Origin: Aeromonas cavernicola
GTDB taxonomy: Bacteria > Pseudomonadota > Gammaproteobacteria > Enterobacterales > Aeromonadaceae
NCBI RefSeq assembly: GCF_002795305.1
Contig: NZ_PGGC01000154.1
Coordinates: 1-58,116 of the forward strand
Length of the DNA stretch: 58,116 bases
Direction of reading: 5' to 3'
Position 1 is the first letter of the stretch. Each line of letters begins with the position of its first letter. Made by a program: the position numbers and the translations under genes. Below are positions 50,131-58,116 of the stretch, one piece after another. The notes beneath the pieces are model-generated. The model had not been told where the DNA came from and did no database searches. It worked only from the letters and a program-made list of their open reading frames with translations.

Positions 50131-51413
50131 GCCTGACTCTCCTGCTGGCGCGTAAACATCAATCGTGCCTGCTCACGAGTCTCCCCCAGTGCATCCCCGA
50201 AGAAACTTTCTGGCCAGTTTTGCACTCTACCGAAATCATCTAGCTCTAACGACCGCAAGCGGGCAACACTCCCTTCACGCTCAACAAAATACATTGCAGC
50301 GTCTTGGGGCTTGATGCTCTGTCTGGCGATCAGTGTTTGCATTCGCCGGAATAGGTGTTCGGAATGGCTTTCAACGATGAACTGAACGTTTCGCTCTTTA
50401 CTTACCTCGACAAACAACTCGGCTAACACTGACTGCGCTAACGGATGCAAGTGTATTTCCGGCTCTTCAAGGATTATTGTGCTGCCACTCGGAGCGAAAT
50501 AGGCGATAGTCAAGACGGGTAAAACTTGTGAAATACCAATGCCCACATCGCGCAAGTTTGCTTCGACACCATCACGGTGTACCACCAATTCGTAGCGTGT
50601 TGAGCGCCCCACTTGTTTAACTTCCAGCTTGTCAGCAACCTTCATTCGTACAAGCCACTTCGACACACCTTCAATGATGCGATTTTGGTCATCGCCTTTT
50701 ATCAAGGCGCTGGCGAGGAGCACATCAATGGCGCGATGGCCATCACTCCCCATCTCACCAGGGTTGGATTTGTTCCAAACATAATCTCTTTCTGGCTTAC
50801 GGCGAAGTGGGCCGAGATAGATGATATTTTCCAACTCACGGCGAATCGCTAGGCTCAAATCTTCAAGCACTGCGCCATCCTGTCCCAGCGCTACAATTGC
50901 TTCAGCGGACAACGATACCGAGCGTTCTGGACATATATGGCGACCTTTAGCCCGAGGTTGAATCTCTTTATCAACAGTAAGTGAATATGCACCTTTCTCA
51001 CGGCGAATAGACTTAAATTGCTGTTCATTTGTGCCGACGCGCCATTCTTGAATAGCCACACCACCTGCCGAATTCTGACCATAACTACAGAAAAAAGTCC
51101 CGTTATCAATGCGGGAGGATTCGGGCGAGAGAAAGGTAAAACTCAACGAAAATTGACGATCGCCAACGAACCCTTGGTGTAATACGTCGTCAAATTCACC
51201 AAAATTAAATAAATCATTGACTTCATCACCACCAAGATTGAGATGAATGCTGCGATCAGGTGATCGCACGGTTTGTTTGAGTAGTAACAGGCTTTGAATC
51301 AATGTTGATTTGCCAGATGAGTTAGTGCCTAGCAACATGGTGACAGGCTTCAAATTAACGATCCCTGTATCTTGCCATGCTTTAAAATTTGTTAATTTGA
51401 GTCCGGTGAACAT
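50127..51413 (-). CDS. ABC/SMC-type ATPase (DUF3696-like)
   Basis: A 428-residue AAA_15/DUF3696-type ATPase. Walker A GTNSSGKST is at residues 29-37, the Walker B with catalytic Glu is STIILEEPEIHLHP near residue 313, and the ESHSEHLFRR switch segment is near 348. The C-terminal DDFGRVQNWPESFFGD resembles the end of DUF3696 proteins. Such ATPases, paired with a nuclease, occur in PARIS, Septu and Gabija-type defence. It has its own CAGGAG site and begins 68 bases after the GIY-YIG gene. The gene is visibly AT-richer than its neighbours, hinting at separate origin. No TOPRIM domain, so not an OLD protein. Confidence 0.85.
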   Translation of the reverse strand: MFTGLKLTNFKAWQDTGIVNLKPVTMLLGTNSSGKSTLIQSLLLLKQTVRSPDRSIHLNLGGDEVNDLFNFGEFDDVLHQGFVGDRQFSLSFTFLSPESSRIDNGTFFCSYGQNSAGGVAIQEWRVGTNEQQFKSIRREKGAYSLTVDKEIQPRAKGRHICPERSVSLSAEAIVALGQDGAVLEDLSLAIRRELENIIYLGPLRRKPERDYVWNKSNPGEMGSDGHRAIDVLLASALIKGDDQNRIIEGVSKWLVRMKVADKLEVKQVGRSTRYELVVHRDGVEANLRDVGIGISQVLPVLTIAYFAPSGSTIILEEPEIHLHPLAQSVLAELFVEVSKERNVQFIVESHSEHLFRRMQTLIARQSIKPQDAAMYFVEREGSVARLRSLELDDFGRVQNWPESFFGDALGETREQARLMFTRQQESQA

Positions 51414-51481
51414 TAGTTTAATTCTCCTGCTTCCGGTTTATGCCAGACGTTCATTTCTGACCGCTGGGTTTGGTTTTGTTA

Positions 51482-52774
51482 TTACGCACCTTCGGTCGTT
51501 TTTTTTGCAACAATCTTTCCGGTCGTGTTGTCCATGCGGTAGTGCGAGATTGTCCCATCCAGAATATGGTGAATTACTTCAAGGATGGTTGCCAATGGAG
51601 TATGGAACCACTCTCTCGGGGCATAGCTGGTGCCATCAACCCCCTTCAAGGTGATATCGAGGCGCTGCTTGGCGAGAAAACCGTGCACCAAGGTCTCCAA
51701 CTTGTGGGTGTTCATGTTGAAACACTGGAAGGTCGTGATGATCCTGACCGGGGCTTGCAGGAACGTCTTATCTATTTCGGCGTGTTTGATCCGCTCTTCG
51801 ACCGCTCCCTCGGTGAAACCTATTTTATAGAGATGTTGTTTGAAGGGCATCAATATAGGGTCCGTGCTTTTTGTCGCGAGCACATAGACAAAGCCGCTTG
51901 GAATAGGCGCGTCATTTGGCAAGAGGAGTTTGTCACCTAGCATGACCTTACGGCCTTCTTTGTCACGAATAAGCCCCTGGGTCAGTGACTGGTAGAGCAT
52001 GTGTAGTTCAGTGCCATTATCAAAAACCAGGTGAAGTCGTGCGTTATACCGTTCGTACTGGTCCAGTCGCGCCCCCGCGCTATGCACATAACCCATCACC
52101 CCATTTAAGATGAAGAAATCACCGACTTGAAACCCGTGTTCGTTGCGATAGCGCACAAGCGAAAACGCGCCACCTTGCAGGCCCGTTTTCACGGTCTCAA
52201 ACAGCGGCGCAAAACGAGCGAAATCAGGACAGGGCTGGCGCTGGGCTATCTCGTCAGGTAACGCCTTTTTCTCCCTAGGCACATGCTGCATGCTGAATAT
52301 ATCGGGAGCATCAAAATCCAATAACCCGAGATCATCGTCGGCAAAAATATCGTCAAGCGAGGTCACTAGCTCAGACGTGTCAACGGTCGATGCATTCACC
52401 GCCTCAGCAGCGACATCCTTTGCATGATACTGCTCATGCTTCTCTGCCACACTCCCAACAACCTCGATCCCTGCCAACAGGCCATGGATATCCTGACCTG
52501 AAAGGGCACGGCATTGATCTGGATCTGTGCGTATCGCCTGCAATCGCCTTGCAAGAAGCTTCTCGGACATATCGGCAGAGTACGAGTTCTGAGGGGCTCT
52601 ACCGTGTTGTTCAAAAAACGCCACTATGTCACCAAACTGGTTGCTCACGAGGTCAACTGGCACACTTCTCGGTTTTAGGGGCGCTACATCAAGCAAACCC
52701 AATACATCGTCTTCGGCGAAGATATCTTCAAGAGATGCTTTGGGTTTGAGCTGATGTGATCGCAACAGGATCAT
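51482..52774 (-). CDS. GIY-YIG (T5orf172-like) nuclease with duplicated acidic motif
   Basis: A 430-residue protein. The C-terminal GIY-YIG domain is at about residues 294-393: FVYVL, LYKIGFTEGAVEERI (Tyr316, Arg328), Glu360 in KLETLVHGFL and REWFH. This matches T5orf172/MUG113-type nucleases. The N-terminal half carries a motif twice: SLEDIFAEDDVLGLLDVAP (residues 14-32) and SLDDIFADDDLGLLDFDAP (139-157). These look like short acidic docking segments for a partner protein. The start is three bases after the helicase stop, with AGGAGAG upstream, so it is part of one operon. It may be the cutting subunit. Confidence 0.85.
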   Translation of the reverse strand: MILLRSHQLKPKASLEDIFAEDDVLGLLDVAPLKPRSVPVDLVSNQFGDIVAFFEQHGRAPQNSYSADMSEKLLARRLQAIRTDPDQCRALSGQDIHGLLAGIEVVGSVAEKHEQYHAKDVAAEAVNASTVDTSELVTSLDDIFADDDLGLLDFDAPDIFSMQHVPREKKALPDEIAQRQPCPDFARFAPLFETVKTGLQGGAFSLVRYRNEHGFQVGDFFILNGVMGYVHSAGARLDQYERYNARLHLVFDNGTELHMLYQSLTQGLIRDKEGRKVMLGDKLLLPNDAPIPSGFVYVLATKSTDPILMPFKQHLYKIGFTEGAVEERIKHAEIDKTFLQAPVRIITTFQCFNMNTHKLETLVHGFLAKQRLDITLKGVDGTSYAPREWFHTPLATILEVIHHILDGTISHYRMDNTTGKIVAKKTTEGA

Positions 52775-52777
52775 GAC

Positions 52778-54811
52778 TTAGCTCTCCTGTTTAGCCGCAG
52801 ATTGTTGTTTCTTCTGTTTGATGTAGGCCAGCGCTTCTGCCAGTCGTACCTCGATGGGATCAGGCGCATGCAACGAAGGAGCCCGCTGGTTTTGCTGTGT
52901 AAACTCTTTGATTCTTGGCCACAGCATCACGGCCTCCTCCTCGGAGAGTTGTGACTTGCTGGCGCTGACCGCCTCCTGAATGGTTTTGAGCATGGTGGCC
53001 GTCACGGATTTGGAGAGGATTTCATAGGCCCCATGGAACGGGTTAACCGATTCGATCAGGTCGATGCTCAGGTTGTCGATGTTGATGAACTTCTCGCCGA
53101 TTTTTAAGAACTGCTTACTGGCCGTTGCTTCATCCTTGGGTACATCGGGTCCAGTCCCTCCGGTAGAGGTTGGACGCGGGCCTCCTACAATCTCGGCATT
53201 GGGAGGCAAGTCACTCTCATGGATCAGCCCGCCCTGCTGATTGATATACATGCTTTGCAGCAGGCCGGAACGAACTTGCTCTATCTCATGGGGCAATAGG
53301 TCGGGGTAGAGTTCCTGAATGACCGAGGGCAGTTCTAACTGAGTAAATACCTCGGGCGGAGCTGTTTCAGTAATGGCCTCTTTGACCACCTTCTCCTTGG
53401 CCATCAGCGCAGCCAGGATCTCCTCTTTGCCACCATTGAGAATATTTAACACTGTTTGCGACACTGGCACGGTCTCATCACCCACGAGCACGGTATTGGG
53501 TGGCAGTACCTCCCCAGTCCATTGCGAGCGAGGCTTGAACTGAATACTGGGAGCCAAGATCTGCTCCATCAGTAGGGAAGTGGTGATCGCCTTGAGCATG
53601 TTGTTGACCGACACCTTCACATCGTCATCTTGGGCATCAGGCTGGGCAATCAGGTTGGTGAACTGGGCGTGGGTCTTACCAGGACAATCACGGGTCGCAC
53701 GACCGATGATCTGCACGACTTCGGTCAGCGAGCTGCGATAACCAATGGTCAGCACATGCTCGCAATAGGGCCAATCAAAACCTTCTTTTGCCATGCCAAG
53801 GGCAATGATGATATCCATGTCATCGGCTGATTGGATTGTACGTAAATAAGCCTGCACCTTGGGGCGCTCATTGGCATCGTCATCCACTAGATTGGCAACC
53901 TTGAGCCGCTTGCCATCTTCATGTCGTTTCACCAAGTAGATGCCAGTGTCGGGATCTTTCGACTGCACCTCGCCCAGCACATCCAAGATCGCATCGACCT
54001 CGGTGTGCTTGTCCTTGGTGGACTCGCCAGAGTTCACGTTCGGGATGTGGATAATGGTTTTCAGTGAAGCGTCCAACACCGAAGGCAAAGCACCGATATA
54101 TTGACCCTGGTAGAAGTGGTAACCAATCCCGAGCGATTTCAGGTGTTGATAGCCGTTCAGTTGCTCGTAATAGGTGTAGGTGACCTTGGTAAACTTGGCT
54201 TCATCCTCTGGGGTCAGGATGGGCACGGTATCGCCACGGAAATAAGATCCTGTCATGGCCACAATATGTGCATTGGACTGCTGGATTAAGCCATCGAGTA
54301 GCGCGCCGAGGCGGCTATCTTCACTGGCGGAAACATGGTGAAACTCGTCGATGGCAATCAGACAATCGTTAAACGAGGCGATATCTACCTCGTCAAAAGC
54401 GAAACGCAGGGTTGCGTGGGTGCAGACAAGGATCGGGTCATCACGCTCCATAAAGCGCTTAAACGCGGCCACCTTGCTCTTTTCACCGCCATGAATGCAG
54501 AGATTGTTTTCCGGTTTAACCTGCCAGTTCGCAAAGAATCCATATTCGGTCAATGCAGTGTCTTTAAACGATGCGCCGATAGACATCTCAGGCACCGCGA
54601 CAATGACTTTGCGCAAGCCCTGATTGAGCAGCTTGTCCAGCCCCAAAAACATCAGTGCACGGGATTTGCCGCAGGCGGGTGGCGCTTTGATAAGCAGGTA
54701 GGGGCTGTTGCGTTGAGCGAAGGCACGGGCTTGCATCTCCCGCATTCCCATGCTGTTGATCGCCGAGCTCTGCCCGTTCTGGGCATAGGTCACTTGCAAG
54801 ATGTTTTCCAT
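52778..54811 (-). CDS. DEAD/DEAH-type SF2 helicase or translocase
   Basis: A 677-residue superfamily 2 helicase. Motif I APPACGKSRA is at residues 43-52, motif II IDEFHHV at 154-160 (DEFH box), motif III MTGSYFRGD, and motif VI QIIGRATRDCPGK in the second RecA domain. About 250 residues of less conserved sequence follow, with a helical C-terminus (ALAYIKQKKQQSAAKQES). Similar helicases are motor subunits of restriction systems. AAGGACT precedes the start, 23 bases after the methyltransferase stop. Confidence 0.9.
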   Translation of the reverse strand: MENILQVTYAQNGQSSAINSMGMREMQARAFAQRNSPYLLIKAPPACGKSRALMFLGLDKLLNQGLRKVIVAVPEMSIGASFKDTALTEYGFFANWQVKPENNLCIHGGEKSKVAAFKRFMERDDPILVCTHATLRFAFDEVDIASFNDCLIAIDEFHHVSASEDSRLGALLDGLIQQSNAHIVAMTGSYFRGDTVPILTPEDEAKFTKVTYTYYEQLNGYQHLKSLGIGYHFYQGQYIGALPSVLDASLKTIIHIPNVNSGESTKDKHTEVDAILDVLGEVQSKDPDTGIYLVKRHEDGKRLKVANLVDDDANERPKVQAYLRTIQSADDMDIIIALGMAKEGFDWPYCEHVLTIGYRSSLTEVVQIIGRATRDCPGKTHAQFTNLIAQPDAQDDDVKVSVNNMLKAITTSLLMEQILAPSIQFKPRSQWTGEVLPPNTVLVGDETVPVSQTVLNILNGGKEEILAALMAKEKVVKEAITETAPPEVFTQLELPSVIQELYPDLLPHEIEQVRSGLLQSMYINQQGGLIHESDLPPNAEIVGGPRPTSTGGTGPDVPKDEATASKQFLKIGEKFINIDNLSIDLIESVNPFHGAYEILSKSVTATMLKTIQEAVSASKSQLSEEEAVMLWPRIKEFTQQNQRAPSLHAPDPIEVRLAEALAYIKQKKQQSAAKQES

Positions 54812-54834
54812 AACAGAGTCCTTATCAACATTGG

Positions 54835-57513
54835 CTAGCGGGTAGCAGCGGTGAGCTTTTCATAGAGCCCAAGCAGATGGCTTACCCGCTCTGCCGCATC
54901 CTTAAATGGGCGGTCCCGATAGAGCTTATCGACAGCGTTATCCAGTACTCGGTGTGCTTCAAGCAGGCCAGCAGGCATCTTGTCGGGGTCATAGAGTTCG
55001 GCTAGCGTTTTGCCGGGGTAATCCTCCCGGACCAGCTCAACTTCCTCTGCCAATCGCTCAATTTCTTGTCGCTGAGCTGTGCTGGCAACGGGCCATGGAA
55101 AGGTGTTGTAAACAATGGTCGCCGTGTAGCGGTAATCACTTTTCAAGCGACCAGCAACTAAGCGCATCCAGTCGTTATGTAGTAGAGAAGACAAAATCCC
55201 AAATTCATACCGGGAACCATTAGGAAGGATATTATTCAGGTCCGTGCTTATCGTTCCAGAATCAAAGAATCCCATCGGCACATATGTGCGACGCTCAGAT
55301 GAGACCCTCGGAACAAGGATGTAACTAGCTGGATTATTGAGATCGCGGAACAAATGTGGCCGCTCAGCCAATTTCTGAGCCCCTTTATCAGGGCTTTTTC
55401 TACGAGTTTCAGCCACTTTTTGTATACGACGGGTAACCAGTGGCATTAACTGCAATTCATCGTCAGTTATCCCAACCAGCCATAGGCACCAGCGCTCCTT
55501 TGCATTCAAAAACTCAGTGGCCCCAAGTACCTTTTTAACCCAACGTGCCGCTTGAGGCTCAAGCCTCAGTAATTCATCGCGCTCTTCACGAGTGAGGAAT
55601 AGATGGCCGCCATCAGTCGGTTTATTGCCATAGATAAGCGGCGGAACATCGCTTACTAATGGCGTGCTTCGTGCTGCAACCGCAATGTTACTGCCCTCGA
55701 CCAAGTAGGGGCTGATATTGGATACATTGCTGCTATGCCACTCACCATCAACTTGTTGGAACAGTTGCCTGGACTTTGAGCGAGAAGAGAGCCCCACGAT
55801 CACCACATGGACCGCGGCCTTATCACGCGCATTGTTGGCCCATGTAAAGGTGGGATAAGCGAGATGAATATGGAGTCCCAGCGCAAACATTCTGGGCCAG
55901 AGTGTGGCGACCTGTTCACCTTGGCAAATGGAGTTGGTGGACACCAACGCCAGTTCAGCCCGCGAGTGTTGAATATAGTGCGCCCCTTTCCAGAACCAGC
56001 AGGCGACGAAATCGAGATTACCTAGCGTGGTATCGCCAAACACAGCTTGCATGTCTGCCCGCTGCTCGTCCGAACGACCCAATGTGCCCAAGAAGGGGGG
56101 ATTCCCGATCACATAGACCTCATCCTCAATCCCTTTGGGGCAGACCTTATGCCAATCCAAGGCCAAGCTATTACCGCTCACGATGTTGCCAGATGATCTC
56201 AGCGGCAACGCAGGGCGAGCATAGCCAAAGGTTTGCTCCCACTGTTTGTTAAGTTGGTGTTCGGCCAGCCAGAGTGCAAGGCGGGCGATCTCACAGGCAA
56301 AATCGTCAATCTCGATACCGTAAAACCGATCGAGGTGCAGACTGCTCATGGAGAAGCCCTGCTGTGGTTCAAGCTGTTGCAAAGCTTGAATAACCATCCG
56401 CTCCAAGGTGTGCAACTCCTTGTAGGCAACGATTAAGAAGTTGCCGGAACCACAGGCGGGATCGAAGACCTTGATGTTGCCGAGGCGCACCAGCAGTTTC
56501 TTAAGGCCATTGACACTCTTTCGATTTTTTTCCAGATCGCTGCGCAGTGAATCCAGAAACAGCGGTTGGATCACCTTCATGATGTTGCTGTACGAGGTGT
56601 AGTGCTGGCCCAGATTGCCGCGCTGCTCGACATCAATCACCGCTTGGAACATTGAACCGAAGATATCCGGGTTGATGTCCCCCCAGTTCATCATGCAGCA
56701 CTCCAGCAGGATCTTGCGGCCCTGCTTGCCGAGCGCCGGGATGGGCTCATCCACCGCGAACAGCCCGCCGTTGACATAGGGGAAGGCCGCCAGATGGGAC
56801 GGTAGGGTTTTGCGTAACTCGCTATTGGGTTCGCTGTTCATGACGGCGAACAAGCCTCTCAAGAACTGAGCGAGGTCGCTGCCGTCCTCCTCGGTGTAGC
56901 CTTTAATGGCAGAGGTGAACTGGCCCTGATTAAAGATCCCCGTATCTTCGGCAAACAGGCAAAATAACAGCCGGGTCAGGAATACGTTGAGGGCATGAAT
57001 ATCCTCAGGTCTACTCAATTCATTGAGGCTCTTGATGAGATCGAAGAGCTTGCCCATCTTCTCGGCGGCCTTCACATCGGCAGGGTTCTCGGCACCCAGA
57101 ATCGCCTTCTCAAGGCCTGCTAAGGGCAGGAAGAAACCATATTCGCGGAACAGTTCGCCGAGTTCAGTATCGAGTCGCTCTTCAGTCAGTACGTCCCACG
57201 CGAGGAAGCGAACAAAATCGGTGAGGATGACGAAGCGGTATTTGTGCTTGGTGCTGGCACACGCTGCAATCCGCTGTTCAAAAAGGAGCTCTATATCGGC
57301 CCCTTCATCCACCGGCTGAAAGTAGAACTTTGAATTGATACCAACGTGGCCCGCTTCTTTGGCCAGGTTGCGGCTCCCCCCTTGCCTGATATGCGTGATC
57401 GTGGCCTTGGGCAGTCCATAGGCGGCCATAAAGCCAAAGATAAATGCGGATTGGTCAGGTGCGCTGACCAGCGCTTTCAAGTCATCGGAGATTTTGGTCT
57501 GATTGACGGCCAT
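54835..57513 (-). CDS. MmeI/PglX-type adenine DNA methyltransferase
   Basis: An 892-residue class I SAM-dependent DNA methyltransferase. Motif I FDPACGSGNFLIV is at 350-362, YGIEIDDFACEIA at 398-410, and the catalytic NPPF motif at 471-474, as in N6-adenine enzymes. Helical spacer and target-recognition regions of the MmeI type surround these. The N-terminal domain, which in MmeI contains the D-E-x-K nuclease, here reads FYFQPVDEGADIELLFEQRI...RFVILTDFVRFLAW, with no clear nuclease triad. So it probably only methylates. ATG 57513 with AAGGATC upstream is favoured; the longer frame lacks support. First gene of the operon. Confidence 0.9.
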   Translation of the reverse strand: MAVNQTKISDDLKALVSAPDQSAFIFGFMAAYGLPKATITHIRQGGSRNLAKEAGHVGINSKFYFQPVDEGADIELLFEQRIAACASTKHKYRFVILTDFVRFLAWDVLTEERLDTELGELFREYGFFLPLAGLEKAILGAENPADVKAAEKMGKLFDLIKSLNELSRPEDIHALNVFLTRLLFCLFAEDTGIFNQGQFTSAIKGYTEEDGSDLAQFLRGLFAVMNSEPNSELRKTLPSHLAAFPYVNGGLFAVDEPIPALGKQGRKILLECCMMNWGDINPDIFGSMFQAVIDVEQRGNLGQHYTSYSNIMKVIQPLFLDSLRSDLEKNRKSVNGLKKLLVRLGNIKVFDPACGSGNFLIVAYKELHTLERMVIQALQQLEPQQGFSMSSLHLDRFYGIEIDDFACEIARLALWLAEHQLNKQWEQTFGYARPALPLRSSGNIVSGNSLALDWHKVCPKGIEDEVYVIGNPPFLGTLGRSDEQRADMQAVFGDTTLGNLDFVACWFWKGAHYIQHSRAELALVSTNSICQGEQVATLWPRMFALGLHIHLAYPTFTWANNARDKAAVHVVIVGLSSRSKSRQLFQQVDGEWHSSNVSNISPYLVEGSNIAVAARSTPLVSDVPPLIYGNKPTDGGHLFLTREERDELLRLEPQAARWVKKVLGATEFLNAKERWCLWLVGITDDELQLMPLVTRRIQKVAETRRKSPDKGAQKLAERPHLFRDLNNPASYILVPRVSSERRTYVPMGFFDSGTISTDLNNILPNGSRYEFGILSSLLHNDWMRLVAGRLKSDYRYTATIVYNTFPWPVASTAQRQEIERLAEEVELVREDYPGKTLAELYDPDKMPAGLLEAHRVLDNAVDKLYRDRPFKDAAERVSHLLGLYEKLTAATR

Positions 57514-57691
57514 GATGATCCTTGGTGCTCTACTGCAATGCCGCACCCACGGTAAGGAGGGCAGTGTTCATATTCGATTGGGCGCAATGGTAAACCATTG
57601 ATGCAGCAAGAGACGATACCCAATGTTTCAGAATCAGAACGGTGTATAGAGAATGAAGTCACAAAACGCCATCGATGGCGCGATGTAACAT

Positions 57692-57847
57692 ATGCCCGAT
57701 ACCTCGGTCAATGCCGCCACGTTTACCACACCCCACATCCAGCATCGGGAGAGGTGCCTCAACGAAATGGCGCTAGCGGCGTGCACGCCGGAGCACTTTC
57801 TGGCCCAGTTCGACAATGGTTTTTACTCTCACAACCTGCTGCAATAG
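57692..57847 (+). CDS. Possible small ORF or gene relic
   Basis: ATG to TAG with 51 codons (MPDTSVNAATFTTPHIQHRE... ending SHNLLQ). The segment LAACTPEHFLAQFDNGFYSH looks protein-like and is GC-rich. No ribosome site precedes it. It may be the tail of a host gene whose 5' part was lost at the island junction. Confidence 0.35.
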   Translation: MPDTSVNAATFTTPHIQHRERCLNEMALAACTPEHFLAQFDNGFYSHNLLQ

Positions 57848-57920
57848 CTGCCACAAGGGAGTGAAGTTACCCCCGCTGCGTGAAGCCAAGGCTACAGAAA
57901 TACAATGTAAAAAAGCTAAT

Positions 57921-57956
57921 AAAAACAATGCCAGTCAGGCTTAACTGACTGGCATT
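57921..57956 (-). terminator. Terminator of the right-flank gene
   Basis: The perfect 12-base arms AATGCCAGTCAG and CTGACTGGCATT with a 6-base loop. On the minus strand the stem is followed by TTTTTATTAGC. Confidence 0.88.
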
Positions 57957-58019
57957 AGGTCCAAACCGCCCTTTCACCTATTTAGCCGTCATCCCCTGTC
58001 GGGATGAGCCAGCCACCGA

Positions 58020-58116
58020 TCAGGCGATCAGCTTGTCGTCGCTAAAGCCGAAGCCGCGCAGCCCCACCACATGGACGTGTTCGTGCTTGCCCTGCACTTT
58101 ACGGATCAGCTTGTAG
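58020..58116 (-). CDS. C-terminal end of a host protein (partial)
   Basis: The minus-strand frame entering the window encodes [20 protein letters not shown] followed by [11 protein letters not shown] and then TGA (58020-58022). It is a clear coding tail with host-like composition, followed by a strong terminator. The protein cannot be named from 31 residues. Confidence 0.65.
   Translation of the reverse strand, partial: YKLIRKVQGKHEHVHVVGLRGFGFSDDKLIA

Larger units (their letters stand above)
57514..58019. other. Gap at the right edge of the island
   Basis: A 506-base stretch upstream of the methyltransferase. It must contain the island promoter, reading left. Apart from a 51-codon possible ORF (57692-57847) and the terminator of the next gene, nothing is recognised: no tRNA, no direct repeat, no integrase. 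Confidence 0.45.

Noticed and set aside
49603-57513. Classical type I restriction (hsdRMS) or BREX/DISARM island
   Set aside because: No HsdS-like specificity subunit, no PglZ, BrxC, DrmB or DrmC-like protein is encoded, and the helicase lacks a recognisable fused HsdR nuclease domain.

Overview
The window looks like a chromosomal segment of a facultatively anaerobic gammaproteobacterium, most likely Aeromonas or a close relative. Three things point there: E. coli-like proteins and gene orders (ycaO-focA-pflB, glpFK/glpT, maoP-hdfR), a fairly GC-rich backbone, and CRP, FNR and GlpR sites close to the E. coli consensus. The genus is an inference from gene content; no rRNA or tRNA gene was recognised.

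Layout. 1-6.1 kb: end of a membrane protein, an orphan secretin-N-domain protein, a YceB-like lipoprotein, a large secreted protein of unknown function with a perfect FNR box in front of it, glgC, and an unknown gene. 6.2-16.5 kb: an oxyR-like regulator, then a partly AT-rich catabolic cluster: LysR regulator, ankyrin protein, FdrA-like and DUF1116 (YlbE/AllG-like) proteins, NCS2 permease, carbamate kinase and a Tat-type amidohydrolase. It reads as uptake and ring opening of a cyclic ureide or nucleobase, phosphorolysis of a carbamoyl compound to carbamoyl phosphate, and ATP formation by carbamate kinase. 16.6-24.7 kb: glycerol/glycerol-3-phosphate regulon (glpK, glpF, glpT, glpR, glpD, glpQ). 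24.9-31.1 kb: ecotin, maoP-hdfR, an orphan protein with a JetD/TOPRIM-like C-terminus, aspC, sbcB. 31.4-37.3 kb: lrgA/lrgB-like pair, cdd, a DUF2256 zinc ribbon coupled to an FeS photolyase/cryptochrome, dadA, ycgN. 37.3-42 kb: a small membrane ORF, a DAACS symporter, ppnP, sdaA. 42-48.9 kb: pflB-focA with an FNR box, ycaO, asd.

49.3-58 kb is an accessory defence island, all on the minus strand: an MmeI/PglX-type DNA methyltransferase without a visible nuclease motif, an SF2 helicase, a GIY-YIG (T5orf172-like) nuclease carrying a duplicated acidic motif, then an ABC-type ATPase (DUF3696-like) translationally coupled to a PIN-domain nuclease. The first three look like a split restriction-modification machine with no specificity subunit. 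The last two look like a separate sensor-ATPase/effector-nuclease module. The combination matches neither BREX nor DISARM as I know them, and together with the FdrA cluster it is the best candidate here for an undescribed system. A truncated reading frame lies at the left edge of the island; the right edge is a 0.5 kb stretch before the tail of a host gene.
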